Shown: piece by piece, positions 8,423 through 17,553 of the stretch | How positions within the stretch are numbered: the first letter of the stretch is position 1 | Layout of the letters: every line of letters begins with the position of its first letter | Origin: JASMHC01 sp964453855 | GTDB lineage: Bacteria > Pseudomonadota > Alphaproteobacteria > Rhodobacterales > Rhodobacteraceae | NCBI GenBank assembly: GCA_964453855.1 | Contig: CAYVRN010000001.1 | Location: 32,556 to 96,555, forward strand | DNA: 64,000 bases | Direction of reading: 5' to 3' | Notes under the pieces: model-generated | What the model was told of the DNA's origin: nothing | Databases searched by the model: none | Seen by the model: the letters and a program-made list of their open reading frames with translations, nothing else | Made by a program: the position numbers and the translations under genes

Positions 8423-9237
8423 AGACCCAAAAGGTCTTTGATCAGCGGGGCGTCAGCATCTTTCAGACCGTCGATCACATCAAAGTGGTGGCGCGCTTCG
8501 GCAATATACAAACCGCATTCCCATGCTTTGGACATTTCTTTTGCCTGTTCGATGAATACCGGCCGTTCAATCCCGCCGACCCAGACTGTAATCGGAATAT
8601 CGAGACTGTTCCGGCTTAAAGTGGGGCTTTCTGCAATTGCTTTGGCTTCATCCAGTTTGAAGCTATCGTTCATCGAGGTTTCCATGATCGGGCGCAGATC
8701 GGCGACCGGGGAAATGGGCACTGCTCGGGCGATGCGGGCCTCGAGTTCGGGTGCAAAGCGCCCTTTTTCCAGCATGCGAGCGGTTAGGTGTCCACCGGCG
8801 GAATGGCCGGTAATGGCGATGGGTAAATCTGGATATTCGCTCACAATAGTCTCGATCGCGCGTGTGATTTGGGCGGTGATGTCGGGAATCCCTACGGCTG
8901 GGCACAGGTCATAGGAAGGCATGGCAACAGCCCAACCGTTTTCGACCCCGCCCTGCGCAAAATGCGACCAGAAAGATTTATCAAAGCGCAGCCAATACCC
9001 CCCGTGGATAAAGATCATCAGGCCTTTGGGGGTGCCGTCTGGTAGAAACAGGTCATAGCGTTGGCGGTCAGATGGGCCGTAGGTGCAATCTAGCCGTGTC
9101 CGTCCGGATGCGCCGAGGTGCTCTCGAAAAGCGACGGCTTCTTGCGTCCATTTGTCGATATATGCGTCGGCGTCAGGAATGTAGGCGGCATTGGCCCATG
9201 CGTCATCGGCTTCTTCACGTGATGTATAATACGACAT
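8419..9237 (-). CDS. Alpha/beta hydrolase, arylformamidase-like
   Basis: This 272-aa alpha/beta-fold esterase has the oxyanion-hole motif HGGYW (about residues 78-82, in FIHGGYWLRFDKSFWSH) and the nucleophile elbow GHSAGG (about 143-148). Both are characteristic of the kynurenine formamidase-like branch. The acid and base are probably Asp and His near the C-terminus (EARHHFDVIDGL). It converges on the P1 peptidase with a 4-bp overlap and is divergent from the aldehyde dehydrogenase. No other kynurenine-pathway gene is nearby, so the natural ester or amide substrate is open. Confidence 0.8.
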   Translation of the reverse strand: MSYYTSREEADDAWANAAYIPDADAYIDKWTQEAVAFREHLGASGRTRLDCTYGPSDRQRYDLFLPDGTPKGLMIFIHGGYWLRFDKSFWSHFAQGGVENGWAVAMPSYDLCPAVGIPDITAQITRAIETIVSEYPDLPIAITGHSAGGHLTARMLEKGRFAPELEARIARAVPISPVADLRPIMETSMNDSFKLDEAKAIAESPTLSRNSLDIPITVWVGGIERPVFIEQAKEMSKAWECGLYIAEARHHFDVIDGLKDADAPLIKDLLGL

Positions 9238-9296
9238 GTCTGGACATTCTCTCTGCTGCGTGGTTTTCCATTTTGATCATATTTTGGGAGGAAATC

Positions 9297-10772
9297 ATGG
9301 GCGATACAAGATCAGACCTTCTGGCAATGTTGAAAGATCCGTCACTTTTGGCGGAACAAGCGTATTTGGCCGGTGAGTGGGTCGATGGTTATCAGACATT
9401 CGAAGTGACCAATCCGGCGCGGGGAGACGTTTTGGCCAATGTGGCGGACTGTTCTGTCGCGCAGGTGTCGGAAGCGATCGCCAAGGCCGAGGTCGCTCAA
9501 AAGGAATGGGCGGCCATGACCGGCAAGGAGCGGGGTGCGATCCTGCGTCGTTGGTTTGATCTGATGATGGCAAATCAGGATGATCTGGCCGCGATCCTGA
9601 CCGCCGAGCAAGGTAAGCCACTGGCGGAAGCCAAGGGCGAGATTGCCTATGGCGCTTCCTTTGTCGAGTTCTTCGCGGAAGAAGCCAAGCGGGTTTACGG
9701 CGATGTGATCCCGGGCCATCAGCGTGACAAGCGGATTATGGTGATGAAGCAGCCGATCGGAGTTGTCGGCTCGATCACCCCGTGGAACTTCCCCAATGCG
9801 ATGATTACCCGCAAGGCCGCGCCTGCTTTGGCGTCGGGATGTGCCTTTGTCGCGCGTCCAGCGTCGGAAACACCGCTCTCGGCAACCGCACTTGGTGTTC
9901 TGGCGGATCGGGCGGGTATTCCTAGGGGCGTTCTGTCAATCTTGCCGTCAAACCTTGCGTCAGAGGTGGGCAAAGAGCTTTGCGAAAACCCTATTGTACG
10001 CAAAATCACCTTTACGGGCTCTACCGGAGTGGGCCGGATTCTGCTGGCGCAGGCAGCACCTCAGGTCAAGAAGTGCAGCATGGAACTGGGCGGTAATGCG
10101 CCGTTTATCGTGTTTGACGACGCCGATCTGGATGCGGCGGTTGAGGGTGCGATCATCTGTAAGTTCCGCAACAATGGTCAGACCTGCGTGTGCGCCAACC
10201 GGATTTACGTGCAGGATGGTGTTTATGACGCTTTTGCCGAAAAACTTGCGGCCGCCGTTGGCAAGATGAAGGTTGGTGACGGTTTTGACAGCGACACCGC
10301 TCTGGGTCCGCTGATCAGCGAGCGTGCGATTGCCAAGGTGCAGTCGCATATCGCGGATGCGAAAGCCAAAGGCGCGAAGGTAATTCTGGGCGACGGTGAA
10401 GCGACCCAAGGACCAGGGTATTTCTTACCGCCGACCATCGTGACCGAGGCAACCAAGGATATGCTGTTTTCAACCGACGAAACCTTTGGCCCGCTGGCAC
10501 CGTTGTACCGGTTCAAGGATGAGGACGAGGTCATCGCATTGGCCAATGACACGATTTATGGTCTGGCGTCGTATTTCTATGCCAAGGATCTGAGTCGCGT
10601 TTACAAAGTGGCCGAGGCGCTTGAGTACGGGATTGTCGGGGTCAACACCGGAATCATCTCGACCGAGCTGGGGCCGTTCGGTGGTGTGAAGCAATCGGGA
10701 CTGGGGCGTGAGGGTAGTCACTATGGCATGGACGAGTTCATGGAGCTTAAATACGTCTGCATGTCGGTCTAA
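9297..10772 (+). CDS. gabD: NAD(P)-dependent succinate-semialdehyde dehydrogenase
   Basis: This 491-aa aldehyde dehydrogenase is of the GabD type and oxidises succinate semialdehyde to succinate. Visible motifs: PWNFPNAMITRK, the glutamate motif MELGGNAPFIVFDDADLD, and the catalytic cysteine in NNGQTCVCANR. The reading frame is open upstream to 9072, but the ATG at 9297 follows GGGAGG and gives the family N-terminus MGDTRSDLLAML, so I start there. It is divergent from the hydrolase and ends just before the second GC-rich repeat. Glutarate or other semialdehydes could also be substrates. Confidence 0.9.
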   Translation: MGDTRSDLLAMLKDPSLLAEQAYLAGEWVDGYQTFEVTNPARGDVLANVADCSVAQVSEAIAKAEVAQKEWAAMTGKERGAILRRWFDLMMANQDDLAAILTAEQGKPLAEAKGEIAYGASFVEFFAEEAKRVYGDVIPGHQRDKRIMVMKQPIGVVGSITPWNFPNAMITRKAAPALASGCAFVARPASETPLSATALGVLADRAGIPRGVLSILPSNLASEVGKELCENPIVRKITFTGSTGVGRILLAQAAPQVKKCSMELGGNAPFIVFDDADLDAAVEGAIICKFRNNGQTCVCANRIYVQDGVYDAFAEKLAAAVGKMKVGDGFDSDTALGPLISERAIAKVQSHIADAKAKGAKVILGDGEATQGPGYFLPPTIVTEATKDMLFSTDETFGPLAPLYRFKDEDEVIALANDTIYGLASYFYAKDLSRVYKVAEALEYGIVGVNTGIISTELGPFGGVKQSGLGREGSHYGMDEFMELKYVCMSV

Positions 10773-10780
10773 AAGGATTT

Positions 10781-10834
10781 CCAAGGGGGGCGCTGCCCCC
10801 CTTGGACCCCCCGGAGTATTTTTGGAAAGATGAA
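10781..10834 (+). repeat. Dispersed GC-rich repeat, copy 2
   Basis: An 11-bp perfect stem CCAAGGGGGGC / GCCCCCCTTGG encloses GCT and is followed by ACCCCCC, GGAGTATTTTT and GGAAAGATGAAA. The order of blocks is the same as in the copy at 6577-6632. Here it lies between convergent genes and could also act as a terminator for gabD, although the T-run is separated from the stem. Confidence 0.78.
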
Positions 10835-10835
10835 A

Positions 10836-12197
10836 TCAGAGCAGGGCTTTGATTTCCGCGAGTTTCTCTTGGACAAGTGATGCACTGCCGCGGCCTTCGA
10901 TGTTGAGACGCAAAAGCGGCTCGGTGTTCGAAGCGCGCAGGTTGAAACGCCAGTTATCGAACGACAAGCTCAGACCGTCGGTTTCGTCTCTGTCAATAGC
11001 TTTTGGGCCATAAACTGCTTCGACCTTGGCGATGGCGGCTGGCACGTCGGCGACGCGGAAGTTGTTTTCGCCCGAAGATGGGAAGGCGTTGATCCGCTCG
11101 GCCATCAGTTGGCTAAGCGGCTGGTCGTGGCGGGACAGAAGCTCGATCACCAGCACCCAAGGGATCATGCCGCTATCGCAGGCAACAAAATCGCGGAAGT
11201 AGTGGTGGGCCGACATTTCCCCACCGTAAACCGCGCCGGTTTCGCGCATGATCTGTTTGACAAAGGCGTGGCCGGTGCGTGACTGAATGGCCTTTCCGCC
11301 TTTGTTAGAGACGATATCTTGGGTGTTCCAGACCACACGCGGGTCATGCACGATTCCTGCGCCTGGCTCCTTGGCAAGGAAGGCTTCGGCCAGCAGTCCG
11401 ACCACATATTCGCCAGCGATGAACTGGCCGGTGTGGTCGAAGAAAAAACAGCGATCGAAATCGCCATCCCAGGCGATGCCCAGATGGGCACCTTCTGCGA
11501 TGACGGCGTTTGCCGTGACCGGTTGATTTTCGTCCAGCAGCGGGTTCGGAATGCCATTGGGGAAGGTGCCGTCGGGGGTGTGATGCAGGCGGACGACTTC
11601 TAGCGGGGCACCTTTGGCGATGAGTGCGTCCCAGATGGCGTCAAATGTCGGACCTGCGGCGCCATTGCCGGCGTTGACAAGCAGCTTCATCGGTTTGAGA
11701 GCGGAAACATCAACGAATGACAAAACGCGCTCGACATAGGCGTCACGGGCGCCAGTGGCCTGTTTCACGGATCCAAGGGTGGATTTAGCAGTAATAGAGC
11801 CTGTTTCGGCCAGTTCCCTGACTTTGGACAGTTCAGTCGCCGGATCCAGAGGGGCCGAACCTGCTTTGACCATTTTCATGCCGTTATAATCCATTGGATT
11901 GTGGCTTGCGGTCACGCAGATACCGCCGTCGGCGTCGAAATGGGTGGTGGCGAAATACATTTCTTCGGTACCGGAGAGACCAAGATCAAGCACCTCGACC
12001 CCTTGACTGATCAGACCCTCGGCGACGGCGTTAGATAGCGCTTCGGACGTCGGGCGAATATCGCGGCCAAGAACGACGCGCTTTGCGTCCATGACTTTGG
12101 CAAAGGCTGCGCCGATGACGCGGGCAATGTCTTCGTTCAATTCTTCGCCCAGTTTGCCGCGGATGTCATACGCTTTGAAACAAGTCAGTTTTGTCAT
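10836..12197 (-). CDS. manB: Phosphomannomutase/phosphoglucomutase
   Basis: This 453-aa alpha-D-phosphohexomutase interconverts mannose-6-P and mannose-1-P, and possibly the glucose phosphates, for GDP-mannose and envelope glycans. The phosphoserine loop TASHNPMDYNGMK lies near residues 95-107, the metal-binding loop DGDFDRCF near 243, and the phosphate-binding RASNTEPLLRLN near 425. It sits 19 bp behind ugd in the same direction and belongs to a group of sugar-nucleotide genes (ugd, kdsA, kdsB). The length is normal. Confidence 0.9.
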   Translation of the reverse strand: MTKLTCFKAYDIRGKLGEELNEDIARVIGAAFAKVMDAKRVVLGRDIRPTSEALSNAVAEGLISQGVEVLDLGLSGTEEMYFATTHFDADGGICVTASHNPMDYNGMKMVKAGSAPLDPATELSKVRELAETGSITAKSTLGSVKQATGARDAYVERVLSFVDVSALKPMKLLVNAGNGAAGPTFDAIWDALIAKGAPLEVVRLHHTPDGTFPNGIPNPLLDENQPVTANAVIAEGAHLGIAWDGDFDRCFFFDHTGQFIAGEYVVGLLAEAFLAKEPGAGIVHDPRVVWNTQDIVSNKGGKAIQSRTGHAFVKQIMRETGAVYGGEMSAHHYFRDFVACDSGMIPWVLVIELLSRHDQPLSQLMAERINAFPSSGENNFRVADVPAAIAKVEAVYGPKAIDRDETDGLSLSFDNWRFNLRASNTEPLLRLNIEGRGSASLVQEKLAEIKALL

Positions 12198-12216
12198 TGG
12201 AAAATCCTTTTTTGGC

Positions 12217-13452
12217 TTAATCAGAGCCGAATAGGTCTCGGGTAAAGACGCGATCCTGAATATCGCGGATGTCGTCTGTGATGCGGTTGGCGATGATCAG
12301 GTCGCAGTTGGTTTTCAGATCATCCAGATCGTGGGTCACGCGCGAGCCGTAGAATTCGGGCTCGTNNNNNNNNNNNNNNNNNNNNNNNNNNNNNNNNNNN
12401 NNNNNNNNNNNNNNNNNNNNNNNNNNNNNNNNNNNNNNNNNNNNNNNNNNNNNNNNNNNNNNNNNTTTGATCCGTTTCATAATCCCCTGGATCGAGGATT
12501 GCCGGAAGTTGTCCGATCCGGCCTTCATAACCAGACGGTAGATGCCGACGCGTTTGGGCTTCATGTCGATAACGCGGAAGGCCAGAAAATCTTTGCGTGT
12601 GGTATTGGCCTCGACAATGGCGCCGATCAGGTTTTGTGGCACCTGCGTGTAGTTCGCCAAAAGCTGTTTGGTGTCTTTGGGCAGGCAGTACCCGCCGTAC
12701 CCGAAGCTGGGGTTGTTGTAGTGCGAACCTATGCGTGGATCGAGGCTGACACCTTCGATGATCTGTTTGGTGTCGATGTCGTGGGCCAAGGCGTAGCTGT
12801 CGAGTTCATTGAAATAAGCAACGCGCATGGCAAGGTAGGTGTTGGCGAACAGTTTGATCGCCTCGGCCTCTCGCGGGCCGGTCAGCAGGACGGGGGTGGT
12901 TTTGTCGATCGCGCCCTGTAGCATCAGATCGGCAAAGGTTTGGGCGCGGTCAGAGCGTTCGCCGACGACGATGCGCGAGGGGTGCAGGTTGTCGTAAAGT
13001 GCTTTGCCTTCGCGCAGGAACTCGGGGCTGAAGATGACCTGGTCAGTCTCTAACTTAGCCGAAATCTGTTCGGTATAGCCCACGGGAATGGTGGATTTGA
13101 TGACGATAGTAGCGTTGGGGTTGGTGGTGATCACGTCTTTGATCACCGCTTCTACTGATGAAGTATCAAAGAAGTTGAACTTCGGGTCATAGTTGGTGGG
13201 CGTGGCGATGATCACGAAATCTGCCTGAGCATAAGCGGACAGACCGTCTGTGGTGGCCGTTAGAGACAGGTGATTGTTGGCCAGATAATGTTCCAGATCA
13301 GGGTCTATTATTGGGCTTTTGCGGGCATTCACCAGATCCACGCGCGTCTGGTCGATGTCTACAAGCGTCACATCGTTGTGCTGTGCCAGCAGAACGGCGT
13401 TGGACAGGCCGACATAGCCGATTCCTGCGACGGCGATCTTTTTCTGCTCCAT
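12217..13452 (-). CDS. ugd: UDP-glucose 6-dehydrogenase, interrupted by assembly gap
   Basis: This protein oxidises UDP-glucose to UDP-glucuronate with two NAD. The N-terminal Rossmann motif is AGIGYVGLSNA and the catalytic cysteine region is FGYGGYCLPKDTKQLL. The C-terminus (RDLFGSD) matches the short Ugd type of about 390 aa. A 100-N block (12366-12465) follows IQGMIKRIK-like sequence (IMKRIK) and precedes EPEFYGSRVTHDL. In Ugd relatives roughly 14 residues separate these segments, so the true gap is probably about 40-45 bp. That the frame stays open across 100 N is accidental. Confidence 0.9.
   Translation of the reverse strand: MEQKKIAVAGIGYVGLSNAVLLAQHNDVTLVDIDQTRVDLVNARKSPIIDPDLEHYLANNHLSLTATTDGLSAYAQADFVIIATPTNYDPKFNFFDTSSVEAVIKDVITTNPNATIVIKSTIPVGYTEQISAKLETDQVIFSPEFLREGKALYDNLHPSRIVVGERSDRAQTFADLMLQGAIDKTTPVLLTGPREAEAIKLFANTYLAMRVAYFNELDSYALAHDIDTKQIIEGVSLDPRIGSHYNNPSFGYGGYCLPKDTKQLLANYTQVPQNLIGAIVEANTTRKDFLAFRVIDMKPKRVGIYRLVMKAGSDNFRQSSIQGIMKRIKXXXXXXXXXXXXXXXXXXXXXXXXXXXXXXXXXXEPEFYGSRVTHDLDDLKTNCDLIIANRITDDIRDIQDRVFTRDLFGSD
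12366..12465. other. Assembly gap, 100 N, inside ugd
   Basis: A run of exactly 100 N, a placeholder length. The flanks share no obvious overlap. Protein comparison suggests that only about 40-45 bases are missing. Confidence 0.97.
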
Positions 13453-13509
13453 TATCCCACCTTTGTTTTCCGCCTCTATAGCAGAAATTCGCGGCGGTAT
13501 AAGCGGTTT

Positions 13510-14324
<815 letters not shown>

Positions 14325-14328
<4 letters not shown>

Positions 14329-15119
14329 GCCAGATCCCGATAGGCGGCTTCGATTCGGGGGATGTCTTCGGGGTTGTTGAGCTCCCAGAACACACGGCCT
14401 TTGGCGTCGACTTCTACGCAGCGGATCGGGTAGCAGTTCTCAAGAAACCGTAACTGTTCCAGCCCCTCAAGCGTTTCAAGCGGTCCGTGAGACCAGTCTT
14501 TGTAGGCGGCCAATGCTGCGGGGCGGTAGGCGTAGACTCCCACGTGATGAAACACGGGAACAGGGGCTGAAATCGCCTTGTTGGGGTCTATGTAGGGGAT
14601 GACTTCTTACGAGAAATAAAGCGCGTTGTTGTTTTTGTCGAAGGTTGCAGTGGTACCACCGACACGCCCGTTTTTGCGGTCGTCGATGAAGTGCGCATAG
14701 GTGCGCGGGTCGCACCGCAGGACTGGTGTTGCCATTTGCACCTGAAAGTCACGCTGCATTTCTTTCACCAGGGCCTCGATAAACCAAGGAGGGGTCAGGG
14801 GGGCGTCGCCTTGTAGATTGACGACGATATCGGCCTGAATACCCATGTTAGAGACTGCTTCTGCGCAGCGCTCGGTGCCGTTTTCGCATGTGTTCGAGGT
14901 CATGATTATATTGGCGCCGAACGCTTCGGCTGCATTGCGGATCTGGTCATCGTCGGTGGCCACATAAACTGCTTCGATGCCGGACACCTGCAGGGCGGCG
15001 TCCCAAGTCAGTTCGATCAAGGACTTCTGCGATCCGTCAGGCAACGACAACATCGCCAGCGGTTTGCCGGGATAGCGGGTCGAGGCGTAACGGGCCGGGA
15101 TGATAATGACTGTGTGCAT
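14325..15119 (-). pseudogene. kdsB: 3-deoxy-manno-octulosonate cytidylyltransferase with in-frame stop
   Basis: CMP-KDO synthetase activates KDO for lipopolysaccharide. The start MHTVIIIPARYASTRYPGKP is the family nucleotide-binding N-terminus; the open frame upstream of 15119 is unrelated. Codon 171 of about 264 is TAA (14607-14609), between ALYFS and EVIPYIDP, and the same frame then runs on to FHHVGVYAY...LEQLRFLENCY and a normal C-terminus. A single change (for instance AAA to TAA) explains it. Because CMP-KDO is normally essential, a sequencing error or a mixed population is more likely than a true null. Confidence 0.88.
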
Positions 15120-15149
15120 ACTCTTGTTTATTGTGAACACGAGGTGAAT

Positions 15150-15290
15150 GACCAGAGTTTTGAACTGCCTCTTGCAGACTCGGACGAACCTGCGTATAGA
15201 CCCCTCAACAGCGGTGCGCTGGTCCCGACGGGAACAACGCTCCACCGGGAAATACCAACGGGCCGCGGGCCCGTTTTTTTGTGTTCGGAA
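15150..15290 (+). promoter_or_regulatory. Structured leader upstream of rimP
   Basis: The 5' leader of the rimP-nusA-infB operon can fold into a long stem-loop. CGGTG at about 15210 pairs with CACCG at about 15244 and encloses a GTCCC-GAC-GGGA hairpin. A G/C-rich terminator-like hairpin with a T-run follows, ending just before the rimP ribosome site. The arrangement suggests transcription attenuation of the operon, perhaps by NusA, but no ligand or known motif can be assigned. Confidence 0.5.
15257..15280 (+). terminator. Terminator-like hairpin (attenuator) before rimP
   Basis: ACGGGCC and GGCCCGT pair around GCG, followed by seven T. The T-run ends 13 bp before the rimP ATG and no gene on this strand ends upstream, so it would act on the leader rather than on an upstream gene. 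Confidence 0.7.
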
Positions 15291-15293
15291 GAT

Positions 15294-15890
15294 ATGACAA
15301 ACGACTTGATAGCCAAAGCAGCGATTGACCGTCGCCTTGCCGAGATCGTCACTCCGGTGATCGAGGACTTGGGATTCGAACTGGTCCGCATCCGTCTTAT
15401 GAGTGGTAAGGAAACCACTTTGCAGATCATGGCCGAGAAACCCGAAGGCGGGATCGAGGTGGATGATTGCGCGGCCATTTCGACCGCGGTCAGTGCGATT
15501 ATGGACGTCGAGGACCCGATCCTTGATGCCTATTCGCTTGAAGTGTCCAGCCCCGGGATCGACCGGCCTTTGACCCGACTTAAGGACTTTGACACTTGGG
15601 AAGGCTATGAGGCGAAGATCGAGACCACCGAGCTGATTGATGGTCGTCGCCGTTTTAAAGGCCAGATCGCAGGCACCGAGGGTGACGAAGTGCTGATCAC
15701 CATCGATGAGCAAGGCGGCGAAGTGACCATCGGTTTGAAATTCGACTGGCTGGAAGATGCCAAGCTGGTTCTGACCGACGAGTTGATCCGTGATGTTCTG
15801 CGCGCCCGCAAGGACGCAGGCGAAGTGGACGAAAAACAGTTTGATGAGATTGAGACCGTCCTGGACGGCGATGACGAAGGACAGGCCTGA
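15294..15890 (+). CDS. rimP: Ribosome maturation factor RimP
   Basis: This 198-aa protein is needed for maturation of the 30S subunit. The start at ATG 15294 follows GGAAG and gives MTNDLIAKAAIDRRLAEI; the frame open from 15114 crosses the terminator hairpin and is not coding. The core motif GFELVRIRLM, the acidic VDDCAAISTAVSAIMD and LEVSSPGIDRPL (about residues 80-91) are diagnostic. The C-terminal SH3-like domain has an acidic tail. It is the first gene of the classic rimP-nusA-ylxR-infB operon. Confidence 0.94.
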   Translation: MTNDLIAKAAIDRRLAEIVTPVIEDLGFELVRIRLMSGKETTLQIMAEKPEGGIEVDDCAAISTAVSAIMDVEDPILDAYSLEVSSPGIDRPLTRLKDFDTWEGYEAKIETTELIDGRRRFKGQIAGTEGDEVLITIDEQGGEVTIGLKFDWLEDAKLVLTDELIRDVLRARKDAGEVDEKQFDEIETVLDGDDEGQA

Positions 15891-15911
15891 GGGCCCTTAG
15901 GAGGAAGATAG

Positions 15912-17531
15912 ATGGCAATTACCTCTGCTAACCAGCTAGAGCTGCTTCAAACCGCGGAAGCTGTTGCGCGTGAGAAAATGATCGACCCCGGGTTGGTTGT
16001 TGAAGCGATGGAAGAATCGCTGGCCCGTGCCGCCAAGTCGCGTTACGGCAGCGAAATGGACATCCGCGTGTCGATCGACCGCAAGACCGGTAAGGCAACC
16101 TTTACCCGTGTCCGCACCGTGGTCGAAGACGAAGATCTGGAAAACTATCAGGCTGAGTTCACCGTCGAGCAGGCCAAGCAGTACATGGAAAACCCTTCGG
16201 TTGGCGATATCTTCGAAGAAGAGGTCCCGCCGGTAGAGCTGGGCCGGATCGCGGCGCAGTCGGCCAAGCAGGTTATCCTGCAGAAGGTTCGCGAAGCTGA
16301 ACGTGATCGTCAGTACGAAGAGTTCATCGACCGCGAAGGCACCATCATCAACGGTGTTGTGAAGCGCGAAGAGTACGGCAACGTGATTGTTGACGTGGGT
16401 CGTGGCGAAGCCATCCTACGCCGCAACGAAAAGATCGGCCGTGAAAGCCACCGTCCGAATGATCGTATTCGTGCCTATATTAAAGAAGTGCGCCGCGAAG
16501 CGCGCGGTCCTCAGATATTCCTGAGCCGTACTGCGCCAGAATTCATGGCCGAGCTCTTTAAAATGGAAGTTCCTGAAATCTACGAAGGCGTGATCGACAT
16601 TAAAGCCGTGGCCCGTGACCCGGGTTCGCGCGCGAAGATCGCTGTGATTTCTTACGACGGCGGTATCGATCCGGTTGGTGCTTGCGTTGGTATGCGCGGC
16701 AGCCGTGTTCAAGCCGTTGTGAACGAGCTTCAGGGTGAAAAGATCGACATCATTCCGTGGAACGAAGATCAGCCGACTTTCCTAGTGAATGCTTTGCAGC
16801 CTGCGGAAGTGTCCAAGGTTGTTCTGGATGAAGAAGCCGGCAAGATCGAAATCGTTGTCCCTGATGAGCAGCTTTCGCTGGCCATTGGTCGTCGCGGTCA
16901 GAACGTGCGTCTGGCGTCTCAGTTGACGGGTCTGGATATCGATATCACCACCGAAAGCGAAGATTCGGTTCGTCGCCAGAAAGAGTTCGAAGAGCGCACT
17001 GCGCTGTTCATGGCCGCGCTGGATCTGGACGAGTTCTTTGCTCAACTTCTGGTTTCAGAAGGCTTCACCAACTTGGAAGAAGTCGCCTATATCGAGGTTG
17101 ATGAGCTTCTGAGCATCGACGGCGTTGACGAAGGTACCGCCGAAGAGCTTCAGGCCCGTGCACGTGATGTTCTGGAAGAGCGTGCGCGCAAAGCGGTTGA
17201 AGCGGCTCAGGAAATGGGTGTCGAGCAGAGCCTGTTCGACTTTGAAGGTCTGACACCTGAAATGATCCTGGCCTTGGCAGAAGACGGTGTGAAATCGCTT
17301 GAAGATTTCGCAACTTGCGCCGACTGGGAACTGGCAGGTGGCTGGACGACCGTTGATGGCCAGCGTGTCAAAGATGACGGTCTGCTGGAATCATTCGGTG
17401 TTTCCTTGGAAGAAGCTCAGAATCTGATCATGAGCGCCCGCATCATGCTGGGTTGGGTCGATCCGGAAGAACTGGCTGGCGACGAAGAAGACTTTGTCGA
17501 AGGCGAAGACGAGGAGGGCGCCGAGGCCTGA
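15912..17531 (+). CDS. nusA: Transcription termination/antitermination factor NusA
   Basis: This 539-aa protein binds RNA polymerase and nascent RNA. Domain order: N-terminal polymerase-binding domain (1 to about 125), S1 domain (about 135-200), two KH domains (GACVGMRGSRVQAV near 255 and LAIGRRGQNVRLASQL near 322), then helix-hairpin-helix repeats and a C-terminal acidic tail (EGEDEEGAEA). The tail and repeats make it longer than E. coli NusA core forms lacking them. The ribosome site is AGGAGGAAG. It is co-transcribed with rimP and ylxR. Confidence 0.96.
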   Translation: MAITSANQLELLQTAEAVAREKMIDPGLVVEAMEESLARAAKSRYGSEMDIRVSIDRKTGKATFTRVRTVVEDEDLENYQAEFTVEQAKQYMENPSVGDIFEEEVPPVELGRIAAQSAKQVILQKVREAERDRQYEEFIDREGTIINGVVKREEYGNVIVDVGRGEAILRRNEKIGRESHRPNDRIRAYIKEVRREARGPQIFLSRTAPEFMAELFKMEVPEIYEGVIDIKAVARDPGSRAKIAVISYDGGIDPVGACVGMRGSRVQAVVNELQGEKIDIIPWNEDQPTFLVNALQPAEVSKVVLDEEAGKIEIVVPDEQLSLAIGRRGQNVRLASQLTGLDIDITTESEDSVRRQKEFEERTALFMAALDLDEFFAQLLVSEGFTNLEEVAYIEVDELLSIDGVDEGTAEELQARARDVLEERARKAVEAAQEMGVEQSLFDFEGLTPEMILALAEDGVKSLEDFATCADWELAGGWTTVDGQRVKDDGLLESFGVSLEEAQNLIMSARIMLGWVDPEELAGDEEDFVEGEDEEGAEA

Positions 17532-17553
17532 TGGGGCTTTGGCGGAGTTGGCC

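Noticed and set aside
9072..9296. N-terminal extension of gabD
   Set aside because: It is antisense to the hydrolase gene, and a good ribosome site precedes ATG 9297.
15114..15293. N-terminal extension of rimP from 15114, and a tRNA gene in this leader as in the E. coli metY-rimP operon
   Set aside because: The extension crosses the terminator hairpin and lacks family similarity. No cloverleaf or CCA-type acceptor pattern is visible.
14607..15713. A long minus-strand ORF of 368 aa that includes kdsB
   Set aside because: Its N-terminal half is antisense to rimP; real homology starts at 15119 with MHTVIIIPARYAST.
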